Assembly: GCA_028871455.1 (NCBI GenBank)
Contig: JAGWNF010000009.1
Coordinates: 48,528 to 112,527 of the forward strand
Direction: 5' to 3'
DNA from: Alphaproteobacteria bacterium
Lineage (GTDB): Bacteria > Pseudomonadota > Alphaproteobacteria > ATCC43930 > CGMCC-115725
DNA: 64,000 nt
Position numbers and translations under genes: made by a program. This document shows positions 53,976-64,000 of this stretch, piece after piece; within the stretch, counting starts at the first letter, position 1; the number at the start of each line of letters is the position of its first letter. Below the pieces are notes generated by a model that saw nothing but the letters and a program-made list of their open reading frames with translations, was not told the DNA's origin and ran no database searches.

Positions 53976-54111
53976 AGAGTCGTCCTCCACACCACCAAGC
54001 GAACCTGTCGGCAACGGACGAAGTCCGTCCCTCCAGGGAAAGCGCGTCAGCCGGTTTCAGCCGGACGCACGCAGGAGCCGAAGCGCCCTGTCGAGCGACA
54101 GGGAGCCTCGA

Positions 54112-54495
54112 TCAGGTGTGATGGATGGATCTAGGAGGGCCGAGATCGGGTCGAATCGTTATGCCGGTCTCGGTACGGATAACGAAGACCTGAACGTGTT
54201 CCCGAACGGGAGGGGTGACGACCGGTCCTGACGGAAGCACGGCGGGCGGGACCGAGCACAAAGCGAAAATGCAATTCGCACCCATCGCCGGCATGGCCGG
54301 AACATTCTTTTGATCGGCGCAGCCGGGGCATGAGGTAGCATTATCAGCAGAGCCGCTGACCGCTGCCGCAGTTTGCGACATTGGCATCGGCATTGCCACG
54401 GCCGCAACAGCTTGCCCCACGAACCCAACGCTAAAGGCGATGAGCAGGATCAATGCACGTAACTGGGCAAGGGTACCGCGCCTCATAGCTTTCAA
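54112..54495 (-). CDS. Exported small Cys/Met protein upstream of the oxidase
   Basis: 127 residues (ATG 54495 or 54486). A signal peptide (LILLIAFSVGFVGQAVAAVA) is followed by MPMPMSQ, TSCPGCADQKNVPAMPAMGANC and a C-terminal HVQVFVIRTETG. It resembles the small periplasmic DUF2946-like proteins near copper genes but no firm match is claimed. It is transcribed in the same direction as the oxidase, 136 bases upstream. Confidence 0.6.
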   Translation of the reverse strand: MKAMRRGTLAQLRALILLIAFSVGFVGQAVAAVAMPMPMSQTAAAVSGSADNATSCPGCADQKNVPAMPAMGANCIFALCSVPPAVLPSGPVVTPPVREHVQVFVIRTETGITIRPDLGPPRSIHHT

Positions 54496-55039
54496 ATATC
54501 ATCCGGAACCGTCCAGATCAAGTTAACCCCTCGAGCTTTTGGCATCGCTCTGACATCTGTGTATGTACGGCAGAAGATCGGGCCGGGTCAGGTGGCGCCA
54601 TTGGTGTGGGCAAAGGCCAAATTCGCGGCCGATACCTTTTTACGGCGATGCATTCAGCTATTCTCGCCGGACAAAGCAAGGAGGCGCTTCTAGGCCTAAG
54701 CCGCCTTGAACCGGCCCAACCCGTCCAACGTGAGACGAAATTCTCGCTGTGGCGTCAAGCATTTGGTTCGATACGTGTCGAGGAAGGCCAGCCAACTCGA
54801 ACACGCCGATGAAATGGCGCCATCCGGCATGACGACAACGCCGGAAACCCCATTTGCCCGGAAATACACGATGCTGGTTCGATATCGTATCATGTGTGCC
54901 CAATGCGCCAGCGAAGCTTGGCGCATTGGGCAGCAATAAGACTACGAGGGCGTAGATAAGGGCCGTTTCACTTTCGCGGCGTAGTGATCATTGTCAGACG
55001 TGGTCAGAGGTATTCTCATCATTCGCTGAGCAAACGGCC
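54496..55039. other. Gap between the copper operon and alpA
   Basis: 544 bases. It contains the coding relic at 54696-54926 and otherwise no supported gene. The copper operon promoter probably lies at its left edge. Confidence 0.35.
54696..54926 (-). CDS. Short protein with the FLxTYxTxCLTP coding repeat, copy 3
   Basis: A 76-codon minus-strand frame reads MRQASLAHWAHMIRY ... GVVVMPDGAISSACSS, then WLAFLDTYRTKCLTPQRE FRLTLDGLGRFKAA. The C-terminal 35 residues match the relics at 19.7 and 41.4 kb. It could be a real short protein or the tail of an old transposase-like gene; no family name is known to me. Confidence 0.4.
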   Translation of the reverse strand: MRQASLAHWAHMIRYRTSIVYFRANGVSGVVVMPDGAISSACSSWLAFLDTYRTKCLTPQREFRLTLDGLGRFKAA

Positions 55040-55366
55040 ATGGAGACAAGGAAGTTCGAGGCTGGGCGCGACGATAAGCTCCAAAGGATTGGTAACGATG
55101 CTGGCGTCACTGGTGGCGTGCGTCAGACGATCCGTAGAAGCCAGCTCCACGCAATCGTGCCACTTGCTGACTCAACGATCTATCGAATGGAGCAGCAGGG
55201 GGAATTCCCACGACGCTTCAATCTTACCCCGAGATGCGTTGTGTGGGATCTCGCCGAGGTACAGGAATGGCTAGAGGCGCGCCGATCTGACTCGGACAAC
55301 GGCAAGATCAAGCGGGCACCTGCGCCCGATGTGAAAGCGCGCAAGGCTCGCCCCGTCCAAAGCTAG
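55040..55366 (+). CDS. AlpA-type excisionase/regulator
   Basis: 108 residues. The core RRSQLHAIVPLADSTIYRMEQQGEFPRRF ... VVWDLAEVQEWLEARR is the AlpA/Xis-like winged helix found beside island integrases. It probably helps excision or regulates the integrase. The C-terminus is basic. It lies 117 bases from the convergent integrase gene. Confidence 0.88.
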   Translation: METRKFEAGRDDKLQRIGNDAGVTGGVRQTIRRSQLHAIVPLADSTIYRMEQQGEFPRRFNLTPRCVVWDLAEVQEWLEARRSDSDNGKIKRAPAPDVKARKARPVQS

Positions 55367-55434
55367 GGTGAGACGGAATTTATATGCTGCGTCTGGATGC
55401 AGCACCGCGGACAAGCCGAGCATGAAAGAGATAC

Positions 55435-55460
55435 CGGGTCGCGTTCCTTTTACCGACCCG
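55435..55460. terminator. Hairpin between alpA and int
   Basis: CGGGTCG (55435-55441) and CGACCCG (55454-55460) form a 7-pair stem with a 12-base loop in the convergent gap. It may end transcription from both sides; there is no clear T-run. Confidence 0.45.
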
Positions 55461-55483
55461 TCACGTCGGTCAAACGGCCTGCC

Positions 55484-56725
55484 TCAAGCAGTAAGTTCCA
55501 TCGCCGGGGGATACAAGGTCGGCTTGTGCGTCTTGCCACCAATCCACGCATCGACAACATCCGACCATTCCTGCAGCATATGCCGGCGTTGCGGCTCGTA
55601 TTCGGCTTTGTTGTAAACGCCCCTTGAGCTGCGGCTGTCCTCATGAGCGAGGCATTTCTCAATCCAGTCGCGATTGAAGCCGAGTTCGTTCAGCAGCGTC
55701 GAGCCTGTGCGCCGAAGATCGTGAACTGTAAATGACTCCAATGGCAATTCCTGCTTCCTCGCCCGGTCGACGATTGCCATGGTGATACGGTTGAAGGTGG
55801 CGCGAGACATCGGAGCGTCGGCGTCATAACGGGAGGGCAGAAGGTACCGTGAATTTCCTGCACACGTTTTTAGCGCGATCATGATGTCGAGCGACTGTCG
55901 CGACAGATAGACATTGTGCGGCTTCCCGCGTTTCATGCGCTCCTTTGGTATGCTCCACACCGACTTCTCAAAATCGACTTCGTCCCAGACCGCATCGAGG
56001 AGCTCGCTCTTGCGCACCATCGTCAGCAGGATGAGCTTGAACCCCAGACGGATCGTGGGCAGCGTGGGGACGTCTTCAAGCAGTTCAAAGACGATCCGAA
56101 TCTCTGCGGGGGACAAGGCGCGGTCCTTTGGGGCGAACCTGGCGATGGAGGTCGGTCCAACATCATCAGCCGGATTCGGGACCTTTTCACCGTTAGCTTT
56201 CGCGAAGCCGAATATCTGCTTTACGATATCGCGGACATGGATCGCCGTGGCGGGAGCGCCCCGCTCCTTCACCTTCAGGCAGAGTGCGCGCAGATCGTCG
56301 GCGGTGATTTCCGAGAGAAGCCTGTTCTTCCAGGCCGGCAGGATGTCGCGGTCGAAAATCGCTTTCCGCATGGCGCGCGTGCTGTCCGCCATGGGCGCTT
56401 CCTTGAACCACTGCTTTCCGATCTCGCCAAAGTGTTGGGCCATCTTGAGGCGGCGCTTTTCGCGCTGCTTTTCCTGTGCGGGAGACACGCCCTGGCTGAC
56501 GGCCTTTTTCGCCGCCAGCAAATTCTCCCGCGCCTCAGCGAGCGTGAGACCGCCGCGCCCGTAACGCCCGATGGTGAGTGTCTCGCGCCGGCCATTGATA
56601 CGGTAGTCGTACCGGAACGTGATCTGACCGGCGGGCGAGACCGCGACATACATACCGTCACGGTCGGCCACTTTATAGAGTTTCTGCTTGGTTTTCAGGT
56701 TCTTAAGCGCCACGTCGGTAAGCAT
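55484..56725 (-). CDS. int: Tyrosine-type island integrase (DUF4102/P4-like)
   Basis: 413 residues: an N-terminal arm-binding DUF4102 domain (LTDVALKNLKTKQKLYKVAD ... YRINGRRETLTIGRYGRGGLTLAEAR), a core-binding part and a catalytic domain with R238, H335/R338 (TVHDLRR), H361 (CLAHEDSR) and the nucleophile Y371. The gene is intact. It lies next to the 3' end of guaA, a known integration hotspot, so it is the integrase of the island to the left. Confidence 0.93.
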   Translation of the reverse strand: MLTDVALKNLKTKQKLYKVADRDGMYVAVSPAGQITFRYDYRINGRRETLTIGRYGRGGLTLAEARENLLAAKKAVSQGVSPAQEKQREKRRLKMAQHFGEIGKQWFKEAPMADSTRAMRKAIFDRDILPAWKNRLLSEITADDLRALCLKVKERGAPATAIHVRDIVKQIFGFAKANGEKVPNPADDVGPTSIARFAPKDRALSPAEIRIVFELLEDVPTLPTIRLGFKLILLTMVRKSELLDAVWDEVDFEKSVWSIPKERMKRGKPHNVYLSRQSLDIMIALKTCAGNSRYLLPSRYDADAPMSRATFNRITMAIVDRARKQELPLESFTVHDLRRTGSTLLNELGFNRDWIEKCLAHEDSRSSRGVYNKAEYEPQRRHMLQEWSDVVDAWIGGKTHKPTLYPPAMELTA

Positions 56726-56912
56726 AAGCGCCTCCGAAATTCGGCCGATTTGCTCTTAGCACACCGATTTTACCGTCATGAATAATACCGTCAAGTCCGC
56801 GAAGTTTTTCTATATATAACAATATGTTATATGTCATCGTGCGCGAGAACTGCGCCTAGTCGCGCCGACGGTATCAATGAATCCGGCATTGGCGAAAATA
56901 GTCATACCGTCA
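56653..56912. repeat. TACCGTCA repeats, candidate integrase/AlpA arm sites
   Basis: TACCGTCA occurs at 56653-56660, 56771-56778, 56786-56793 and 56905-56912, and inverted (CGACGGTA, one mismatch) at 56866-56873. The cluster covers the int promoter and the gap to guaA, where arm-type binding sites are expected. Confidence 0.55.
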
Positions 56913-57040
56913 GCTATGCCGCCGGCGCGAATGACGGGCCATGAAACCACCTGAATAGGCATGACTAGAAAAAATTGACTTACATCAGTATGTTATGCTA
57001 AAGTGGCAACAGTCGCGAATAGCAGTGACGATCATGCGAA
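56726..57040. other. Gap between int and guaA
   Basis: 315 bases, AT-richer than the flanks, without a gene. It contains the TACCGTCA repeats, a palindrome at 56814-56832 and the int promoter region. The island's right attachment site is expected at its right edge. Confidence 0.5.
56814..56832. repeat. ATATAAC-N5-GTTATAT palindrome
   Basis: A perfect 7+7 inverted repeat about 90 bases upstream of the int start. TATGTTAT recurs near 56990. Likely a binding site for int autoregulation or DNA bending. Confidence 0.45.
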
Positions 57041-57060
57041 TCATTCCCACTCGATCGTGC
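57041..57060. other. Candidate attachment site at the guaA 3' end
   Basis: The last 20 bases of guaA (minus strand ...ATCGAGTGGGAATGA) face the integrase gene. Islands that enter guaA keep its 3' end intact by using it as att core. No second copy of this stretch was found in the window, so the other end lies outside it. Confidence 0.5.
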
Positions 57061-58600
57061 CGGGCGGCTTCGAGGTCACGTCGTAGACCACCCGGTTGAT
57101 GCCTTTGACCTCGTTGATGATCCGCGTCGCGATGCGGCAGAGCAGCTCGTGTGGGAACGGATAGTAGTCGGCGGTCATCCCGTCGCTCGAAGTCACCGCC
57201 CGGAGTGCGCAGACGTGATCGTAACTGCGGGTGTCGCCCATGACGCCCACGGTCTTGACCGGCAACAGCACGGCGAAGGCCTGCCAGATCGCGTCATAGA
57301 GGCCGGCGTTGCGGATCTCCTCGATGTAGATCGCGTCGGCCTTGCGCAGGACGTCGAGCTTCTCGCGCGTGACCGCGCCGGGCACGCGGATGGCGAGGCC
57401 GGGGCCGGGGAAGGGATGGCGCTTCACCATGTCCTCGGGCAGGTCCAGCTCGCGGCCGAGCGCGCGCACCTCGTCCTTGAAAAGTTCACGGAGAGGCTCA
57501 ACGAGTTTCATCTTCATGCGCGCGGGCAAGCCGCCGACATTGTGGTGCGACTTGATCGTCACCGACGGCCCGCCGGAGAAGCTCACGGATTCGATCACGT
57601 CGGGATAGAGCGTGCCTTGCGCCAGGAATTGTGCACCGCCGATCTTGTGCGCCTCTTCGTCGAACACGTCGATGAAGGTCGCACCGATGATCTTGCGCTT
57701 CTGCTCGGGATCGGTGACGCCGGCGAGCTTCTTGAGGAACAGCGCGCTGGCGTCGCGATGCACCAGCGGAATGTTGTAATGATCGCGGAACAGGTCGACG
57801 ACCTGCTCGGATTCGCCGGCGCGCATCAGGCCGGTGTCGACATAGATGCAGGTGAGCCGGTCGCCGATGGCTTCGTGCAGCAGCACGGCGACCACCGATG
57901 AATCGACGCCGCCCGACAGACCGCACACCACCTTGCCCTTACCGACCTGCTGGCGCACGCGCTCGATCGCCTGTGTCTTGAATGCCGCCATCGACCAGTC
58001 GCCGCGGCAGCCGGCAACATGATGGGTGAAGTTCTTGAGCAGCGCCGCGCCGTGCGGCGTATGCACAACCTCGGGATGGAACTGCACGCCGTAGAAGCGG
58101 CGCGCGTCGTCGGCAATGGCGGCAAAGGGCGCGCCGTCGCTCACGCCGACTACCTTGAATCCCGGTGGCAACACATCGACACGGTCGCCGTGGCTCATCC
58201 ATACCTGCTCGCGTTGGCCTTTCTTCCACACGCCCTCGAAGAGCTTGCAGTTCGCCGTCACGTCGAGGAAAGCGCGGCCGAATTCGCGGTGGTCGGAGGG
58301 CGAGACCCGACCGCCGAGCTGCGCGCACATGGTCTGCTCGCCATAGCAGATGCCGAGCACAGGCACGCCGAGCTCGAACACCTTCTGCGGCGCGCGCGGG
58401 CTGGCCTGCTCGTGCACCGAGGCCGGTCCGCCCGACAGGATCACCGCCTTGGGCGCGAAGGCGGCGAGCTGGTCGTCCGCCATGGCGAAGGGATGGATCT
58501 CGCAATAGACGCCGGTCTCGCGCAGCCGCCGGGCGATCAGCTGCGTCACCTGGCTGCCGAAATCGAGGATGAGAACTTTCTCGGCGTCGGGTGCGGTCAT
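57041..58600 (-). CDS. guaA: GMP synthase (glutamine-hydrolysing)
   Basis: 519 residues from the ATG at 58600. Glutamine amidotransferase domain first ([18 protein letters not shown], catalytic C in [15 protein letters not shown]), then the ATP pyrophosphatase domain ([15 protein letters not shown]) and the C-terminal dimer domain ending PPGTIEWE. It makes GMP from XMP. It is intact, so the island insertion did not break it. It is the last gene of a purine/rRNA operon. Confidence 0.98.
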   Translation of the reverse strand: MTAPDAEKVLILDFGSQVTQLIARRLRETGVYCEIHPFAMADDQLAAFAPKAVILSGGPASVHEQASPRAPQKVFELGVPVLGICYGEQTMCAQLGGRVSPSDHREFGRAFLDVTANCKLFEGVWKKGQREQVWMSHGDRVDVLPPGFKVVGVSDGAPFAAIADDARRFYGVQFHPEVVHTPHGAALLKNFTHHVAGCRGDWSMAAFKTQAIERVRQQVGKGKVVCGLSGGVDSSVVAVLLHEAIGDRLTCIYVDTGLMRAGESEQVVDLFRDHYNIPLVHRDASALFLKKLAGVTDPEQKRKIIGATFIDVFDEEAHKIGGAQFLAQGTLYPDVIESVSFSGGPSVTIKSHHNVGGLPARMKMKLVEPLRELFKDEVRALGRELDLPEDMVKRHPFPGPGLAIRVPGAVTREKLDVLRKADAIYIEEIRNAGLYDAIWQAFAVLLPVKTVGVMGDTRSYDHVCALRAVTSSDGMTADYYPFPHELLCRIATRIINEVKGINRVVYDVTSKPPGTIEWE

Positions 58601-58610
58601 GGCGCGGGCA

Positions 58611-61522
<2,912 letters not shown>

Positions 61523-62257
61523 CTAGGCGATGTGGCCGCGGAAGCCCTGCGCGACCAGATAGACCTCGGCCGATTCGCTGCGTGATGCCGGTGGCTTGGC
61601 GTGGCGGATCGACGCGAAGTCGCGCTTCAGGCGTTGGAGCAGTTCGCCCTCGGCACCGCCCTGATACACCTTGCAGACGAACACGCCGCCCGGCTTCAGC
61701 ACTTCGGCCGCGAAGTCGTAGGCCGCTTCTGCCAGTGCGATGATCTTCAGGTGATCGGTCTGCGCATGGCCGGTCGCCGGCGCCGCCATGTCGGAAAGCA
61801 CGACGTCGGCCAGGCCGCCGAGCGCCGCCTTGATGCGCGCCGGCGTCTCCGGCGCGGTGAAGTCGGCACGGAGCAGGGTCGCGCCTGCGATCGGCGATAT
61901 CTCGAGCACGTCGACGCCGAGAACGAAACCCTTGCCGTTGACGCCGCCGGTGCGCTCGACGGCAATCTGTGTCCAGCCGCCCGGTGCGGCGCCAAGATCG
62001 ACGACGCGCGCGCCGGGCTTCAGCACGTGAAAGCGGTCGTCGAGCGCGGCGAGCTTGAACGCCGCGCGCGAGCGATAGCCCAGCCGCTTGGCCTCGCGCA
62101 CATAGGGATCGTTGAGCTGACGCTGGAGCCACTGGGTCGACGACGCCTTGCGGCGGCCGGCTGTCTTGACGCGAACCGCGGTGCCGCGCGGCGGCCCGCC
62201 TTTCGGTCCGGTGCCCGTGCGGCTGCCCGACGGCCAGGAACCCTTTCGCGATGTCAC
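61523..62257 (-). CDS. rlmE: 23S rRNA 2'-O-methyltransferase RlmE
   Basis: 244 residues from a GTG at 62257, overlapping the ppx stop. A basic N-terminal extension precedes the RrmJ/FtsJ core: YRSRAAFKLAALDDRFHVLKPGARVVDLGAAPGGWTQ, VLGVDVLEI, VLSDMAAPATGHAQTDH and GGVFVCKVYQGG (K-D-K-E type residues). It methylates U2552 of 23S rRNA. Confidence 0.95.
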   Translation of the reverse strand: MTSRKGSWPSGSRTGTGPKGGPPRGTAVRVKTAGRRKASSTQWLQRQLNDPYVREAKRLGYRSRAAFKLAALDDRFHVLKPGARVVDLGAAPGGWTQIAVERTGGVNGKGFVLGVDVLEISPIAGATLLRADFTAPETPARIKAALGGLADVVLSDMAAPATGHAQTDHLKIIALAEAAYDFAAEVLKPGGVFVCKVYQGGAEGELLQRLKRDFASIRHAKPPASRSESAEVYLVAQGFRGHIA

Positions 62258-63279
62258 GGCCGTTGCGCGTCGCTCGCCGCGACCAGGTTCATCAGGATGC
62301 CTTCGCGGATGCCGCGATCGGCGACAGCGAGTTGGCCGACGGGCCAAAGCGCGCAAATCGCCTCGAGGATCGCGCAGCCCGCGAGAACGAGGTCGGCCCG
62401 CTCGTGGCCGATACAGGGATGCGCCGCCCGGTCGACATAAGCCATCGAGACGATGCGGTGAGTGACGCGCGCGATCGAGGCGAAATCCAGTGCGGTGCCA
62501 TCGACGCGCGCGCGGATATAGCGCGGCAGATTGAGGTAGAGCGCGCTCAGGATCGTGACCGTGCCCGAGCTGCCGATCATCTGGACCTCGCCGGCGCGGA
62601 TCCGCTCGCCGATCGCGAAGCGCTCGTCGAAGGCCGCCAAAGATCCGCGCATCTCCTCGACGATGGCACGATAGGTCGTGGCCGGTACCTCGCGCCCGCC
62701 GTAGCGATCGGCAAAAGTGACGACGCCCTGCGGGATCGAGATCGAACCCTCGATGGCCGGCGGTGCCGCCGGATCGCTGGGCACCGTAACCCATACCAAC
62801 TCGGTCGAGCCGCCACCGATATCGAAAACCAGGGCCCGCGGCTTGCGGCGATCGAGCAACGACGCGCAGCCGCCGACCACGAGACGTGCTTCCTCGTCGC
62901 TCGAAATGATCTCGATGGCAATGCCGGTGATGGCGCGGACCCGTTCGAGGAATTCGGTGCAGTTTTGGGCACGACGACACGCTTCGGTGGCGACGTAGCG
63001 CGCGCCGGCGATGCGTCGGCTGGCGACGCGCTGCGCACAGATCCGCAGGGCGTCGATCGTGCGCACCATCGCCGGCTCGGACAGCCGGCCGGTCGCCGCC
63101 AGGCCTTCGCCCAGCCGCACGATGCGCGAATAGGCCTCGATCACGCGGAAACCGCGGCGACCGACGGCACGCGCCATCAGCAGGCGGCAGTTGTTGGTGC
63201 CGAGATCGAGAGCTGCATAGGCGGGAGCGCCGCGGTCGCCGGCTGGTATTCGATCAGAAGGCAAGTGGGGTGGCGACAC
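62254..63279 (-). CDS. ppx: Exopolyphosphatase (Ppx/GppA family)
   Basis: 341 residues with the ASKHA phosphate loops AALDLGTNNCRLLMA and VFDIGGGSTELVWV, and the glutamate segment VATEACRRAQN. It lacks the C-terminal HD domain of long Ppx proteins, as is usual in alphaproteobacteria. It degrades polyphosphate or pppGpp. It heads the rlmE-guaB-rsmB-guaA gene string. Confidence 0.94.
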   Translation of the reverse strand: MSPPHLPSDRIPAGDRGAPAYAALDLGTNNCRLLMARAVGRRGFRVIEAYSRIVRLGEGLAATGRLSEPAMVRTIDALRICAQRVASRRIAGARYVATEACRRAQNCTEFLERVRAITGIAIEIISSDEEARLVVGGCASLLDRRKPRALVFDIGGGSTELVWVTVPSDPAAPPAIEGSISIPQGVVTFADRYGGREVPATTYRAIVEEMRGSLAAFDERFAIGERIRAGEVQMIGSSGTVTILSALYLNLPRYIRARVDGTALDFASIARVTHRIVSMAYVDRAAHPCIGHERADLVLAGCAILEAICALWPVGQLAVADRGIREGILMNLVAASDAQRP

Positions 63280-63644
63280 GCAACAGCTCGTCGAGGCGGT
63301 TTTCGTGATGCTACCGCATCAGTTCCGCGATGCGAAGCCGCTTGGACCTGGCGGCTGCATCGGTCTCTCTGGCTCGCGAGATAACGGCCGTAGCGTCGCA
63401 GCAGCCACGCGATGCGTTCAAGCAGCCTGGTGATTGCGAGCACGGACTCCTGATCGTGCGGTGACAGCGTTCCGCTTGCGGCGATTACCCGCCGACACAG
63501 GCCGTCGACCAGGCCCTCGCGCTCCGATGTCAGGGTCCGTAAGAGGGCGACGTCGTTGGCCGAGCGCAGCCGGCAGGTCTTCTCCTCTGCGGTGAGTGCC
63601 AGCGCTCCGAGCCCCTGGGTGATGTTTTCCGCCAACGACCGCAT
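63177..63644 (-). CDS. Doubtful hypothetical gene upstream of ppx
   Basis: A frame of about 155 codons from an ATG at 63644 overlaps the ppx start by about 100 bases. The first 90 residues (LAENITQGLGALALTAEEKTCRLRS ... LAITRLLERIAWLLRRYGRYLAS) look like a plausible helical protein; the rest is shadow-like. A shorter real gene or none is possible. Confidence 0.25.
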   Translation of the reverse strand: MRSLAENITQGLGALALTAEEKTCRLRSANDVALLRTLTSEREGLVDGLCRRVIAASGTLSPHDQESVLAITRLLERIAWLLRRYGRYLASQRDRCSRQVQAASHRGTDAVASRKPPRRAVACRHPTCLLIEYQPATAALPPMQLSISAPTTAAC

Positions 63645-63778
63645 CGGCGCCCTGTCGAATGGCCTGCGACGAGACTTGAAGTCGAAGGGTCTGGTTAACA
63701 AATTCAGATGACGTTTCCGCGACGCCGAGTCTCCACAACGACGTGCGGCCTATGCTAGAAAAATACGCCGATCCCTGC

Positions 63779-63852
63779 TGGGGGATCGTCTAACGGTAGG
63801 ACAGCGGACTCTGACTCCGCGAGTCTAGGTTCGAATCCTAGTCCCCCAGCCA
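63779..63852 (+). tRNA. tRNA-Gln (anticodon CTG)
   Basis: A full cloverleaf: acceptor stem TGGGGGA with TCCCCCA (63842-63848), D-arm, anticodon stem GCGGA/TCCGC with loop CTCTGAC (anticodon CTG, codon CAG), T-arm with GTTCGAATC, discriminator G63849 and an encoded CCA (63850-63852). Confidence 0.97.
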
Positions 63853-64000
63853 CTGGCCTGCTGCCGGTTCCACGGACACCGAGTTAGGTGTTTTGATGGA
63901 ACCGGAGGTGGATCATGGCGAGACGGAAGTTTACGCGGGAGTTCAAGCTTGAGGCTGTGAAGCTGATCAAGGACCGAGGGGTGTCGTATGTGCAGGCAGC
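63853..64000 (+). mobile_element. Left end of an IS3-type insertion sequence
   Basis: Directly after the tRNA lies a terminal stretch (GGTTCCACGGACACC) whose complement recurs as GGTGT...GGAACC before the transposase gene start. The element extends past the window. Confidence 0.65.
63915..64000 (+). CDS. IS3-family transposase OrfA (partial)
   Basis: From the ATG at 63915 (GGAGGTGG upstream) the frame reads MARRKFTREFKLEAVKLIKD and continues RGVSYVQA to the window end. This is the standard opening of IS3-family OrfA, the HTH part of the transposase. The C-terminus and OrfB are outside the window. Confidence 0.85.
   Translation, partial: MARRKFTREFKLEAVKLIKDRGVSYVQA

Noticed and set aside
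63779..63852. tRNA-Gln as the island attachment site
   Set aside because: The integrase gene faces guaA about 7 kb away, and an intact housekeeping operon lies between the island and the tRNA.

Overview
The window reads as a high-GC alphaproteobacterial chromosome, most likely Hyphomicrobiales (Bradyrhizobium/Xanthobacter-like). The basis is the housekeeping block at the right end (ppx - rlmE - guaB - rsmB-type methylase - guaA, all on the minus strand), the alphaproteobacterial style of the Fur homologue, and the ECF/DGPF and Ftr-type gene families. No species is claimed.

The left 57 kb is an accessory, mosaic island. It abuts the 3' end of guaA, with a tyrosine integrase (55484-56725) and an AlpA-type regulator (55040-55366) beside the junction. 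The left end of the island is not in the window. Its modules, left to right, are as follows. (1) 1-11 kb is a ferrous-iron uptake locus of the FtrABCD kind (FTR1 permease, cupredoxin, polyferredoxin, P19). It is interleaved with HemP, a porin, a flavinylated FMN-binding protein with its ApbE transferase and a four-helix membrane partner, plus a Fur-family regulator. It is flanked by two directly repeated AraC-type regulator copies, the right one broken. (2) 11-19.5 kb is a small-enzyme and stress cluster (DoxX, two DHFR-fold proteins, AHSA1/SRPBCC proteins, HxlR regulator, AAC(6')-like acetyltransferase, ECF42 sigma factor with its DGPF partner, two NTF2-like proteins, GST-like protein). (3) 20-24 kb holds a DUF2148 ferredoxin-like protein, an MFS exporter, a DUF1259 protein and a lipoprotein beta-propeller. 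(4) 24.4-26.1 kb holds a TlpA-like protein, a rhodanese and a DsrE protein. (5) 26.2-36.2 kb is a mercury region: merB, a merA-like flavoprotein, merA, merF, a CC-motif membrane protein, a thioredoxin and merR. On both sides of it lies a copy of an unnamed four-gene module (MerR regulator, ECC protein, CC membrane protein, multi-helix membrane protein). (6) 36.4-41.2 kb is a second merR-controlled set with a MerP-like protein, CcdA-like proteins and a P-type ATPase carrying YPC instead of CPC. (7) 41.8-46 kb is a CueR-controlled copper ATPase operon with PhhB and a DUF4396 protein. (8) 46-54.5 kb is a long minus-strand periplasmic copper/redox operon: multicopper oxidase, a cytochrome c fusion, DUF411, CcmG, TlpA, Met-rich proteins, SCO1, CcdA and a methyltransferase.

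The genes fit an island for coping with and acquiring metals. Fe(II) import is coupled to copper- and flavin-based redox steps. Hg(II) and organomercury are detoxified by MerB and MerA with several CC-type membrane importers. Copper is exported by CopA and oxidised or buffered in the periplasm. Control is exercised by five MerR-family regulators, each next to a visible dyad, four of them lying in clear 19-20 bp spacer promoters.

The least described material is the twin MerR/ECC module (about 26.2-28.0 kb and 34.5-36.2 kb), whose two copies share a nearly identical promoter-operator. Also notable are the free and cytochrome-fused forms of an unnamed domain near 52 kb, the YPC ATPase, and a degenerate coding relic that recurs at module boundaries. 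The right end has a tRNA-Gln(CTG) followed at once by the start of an IS3-type element that runs off the window.
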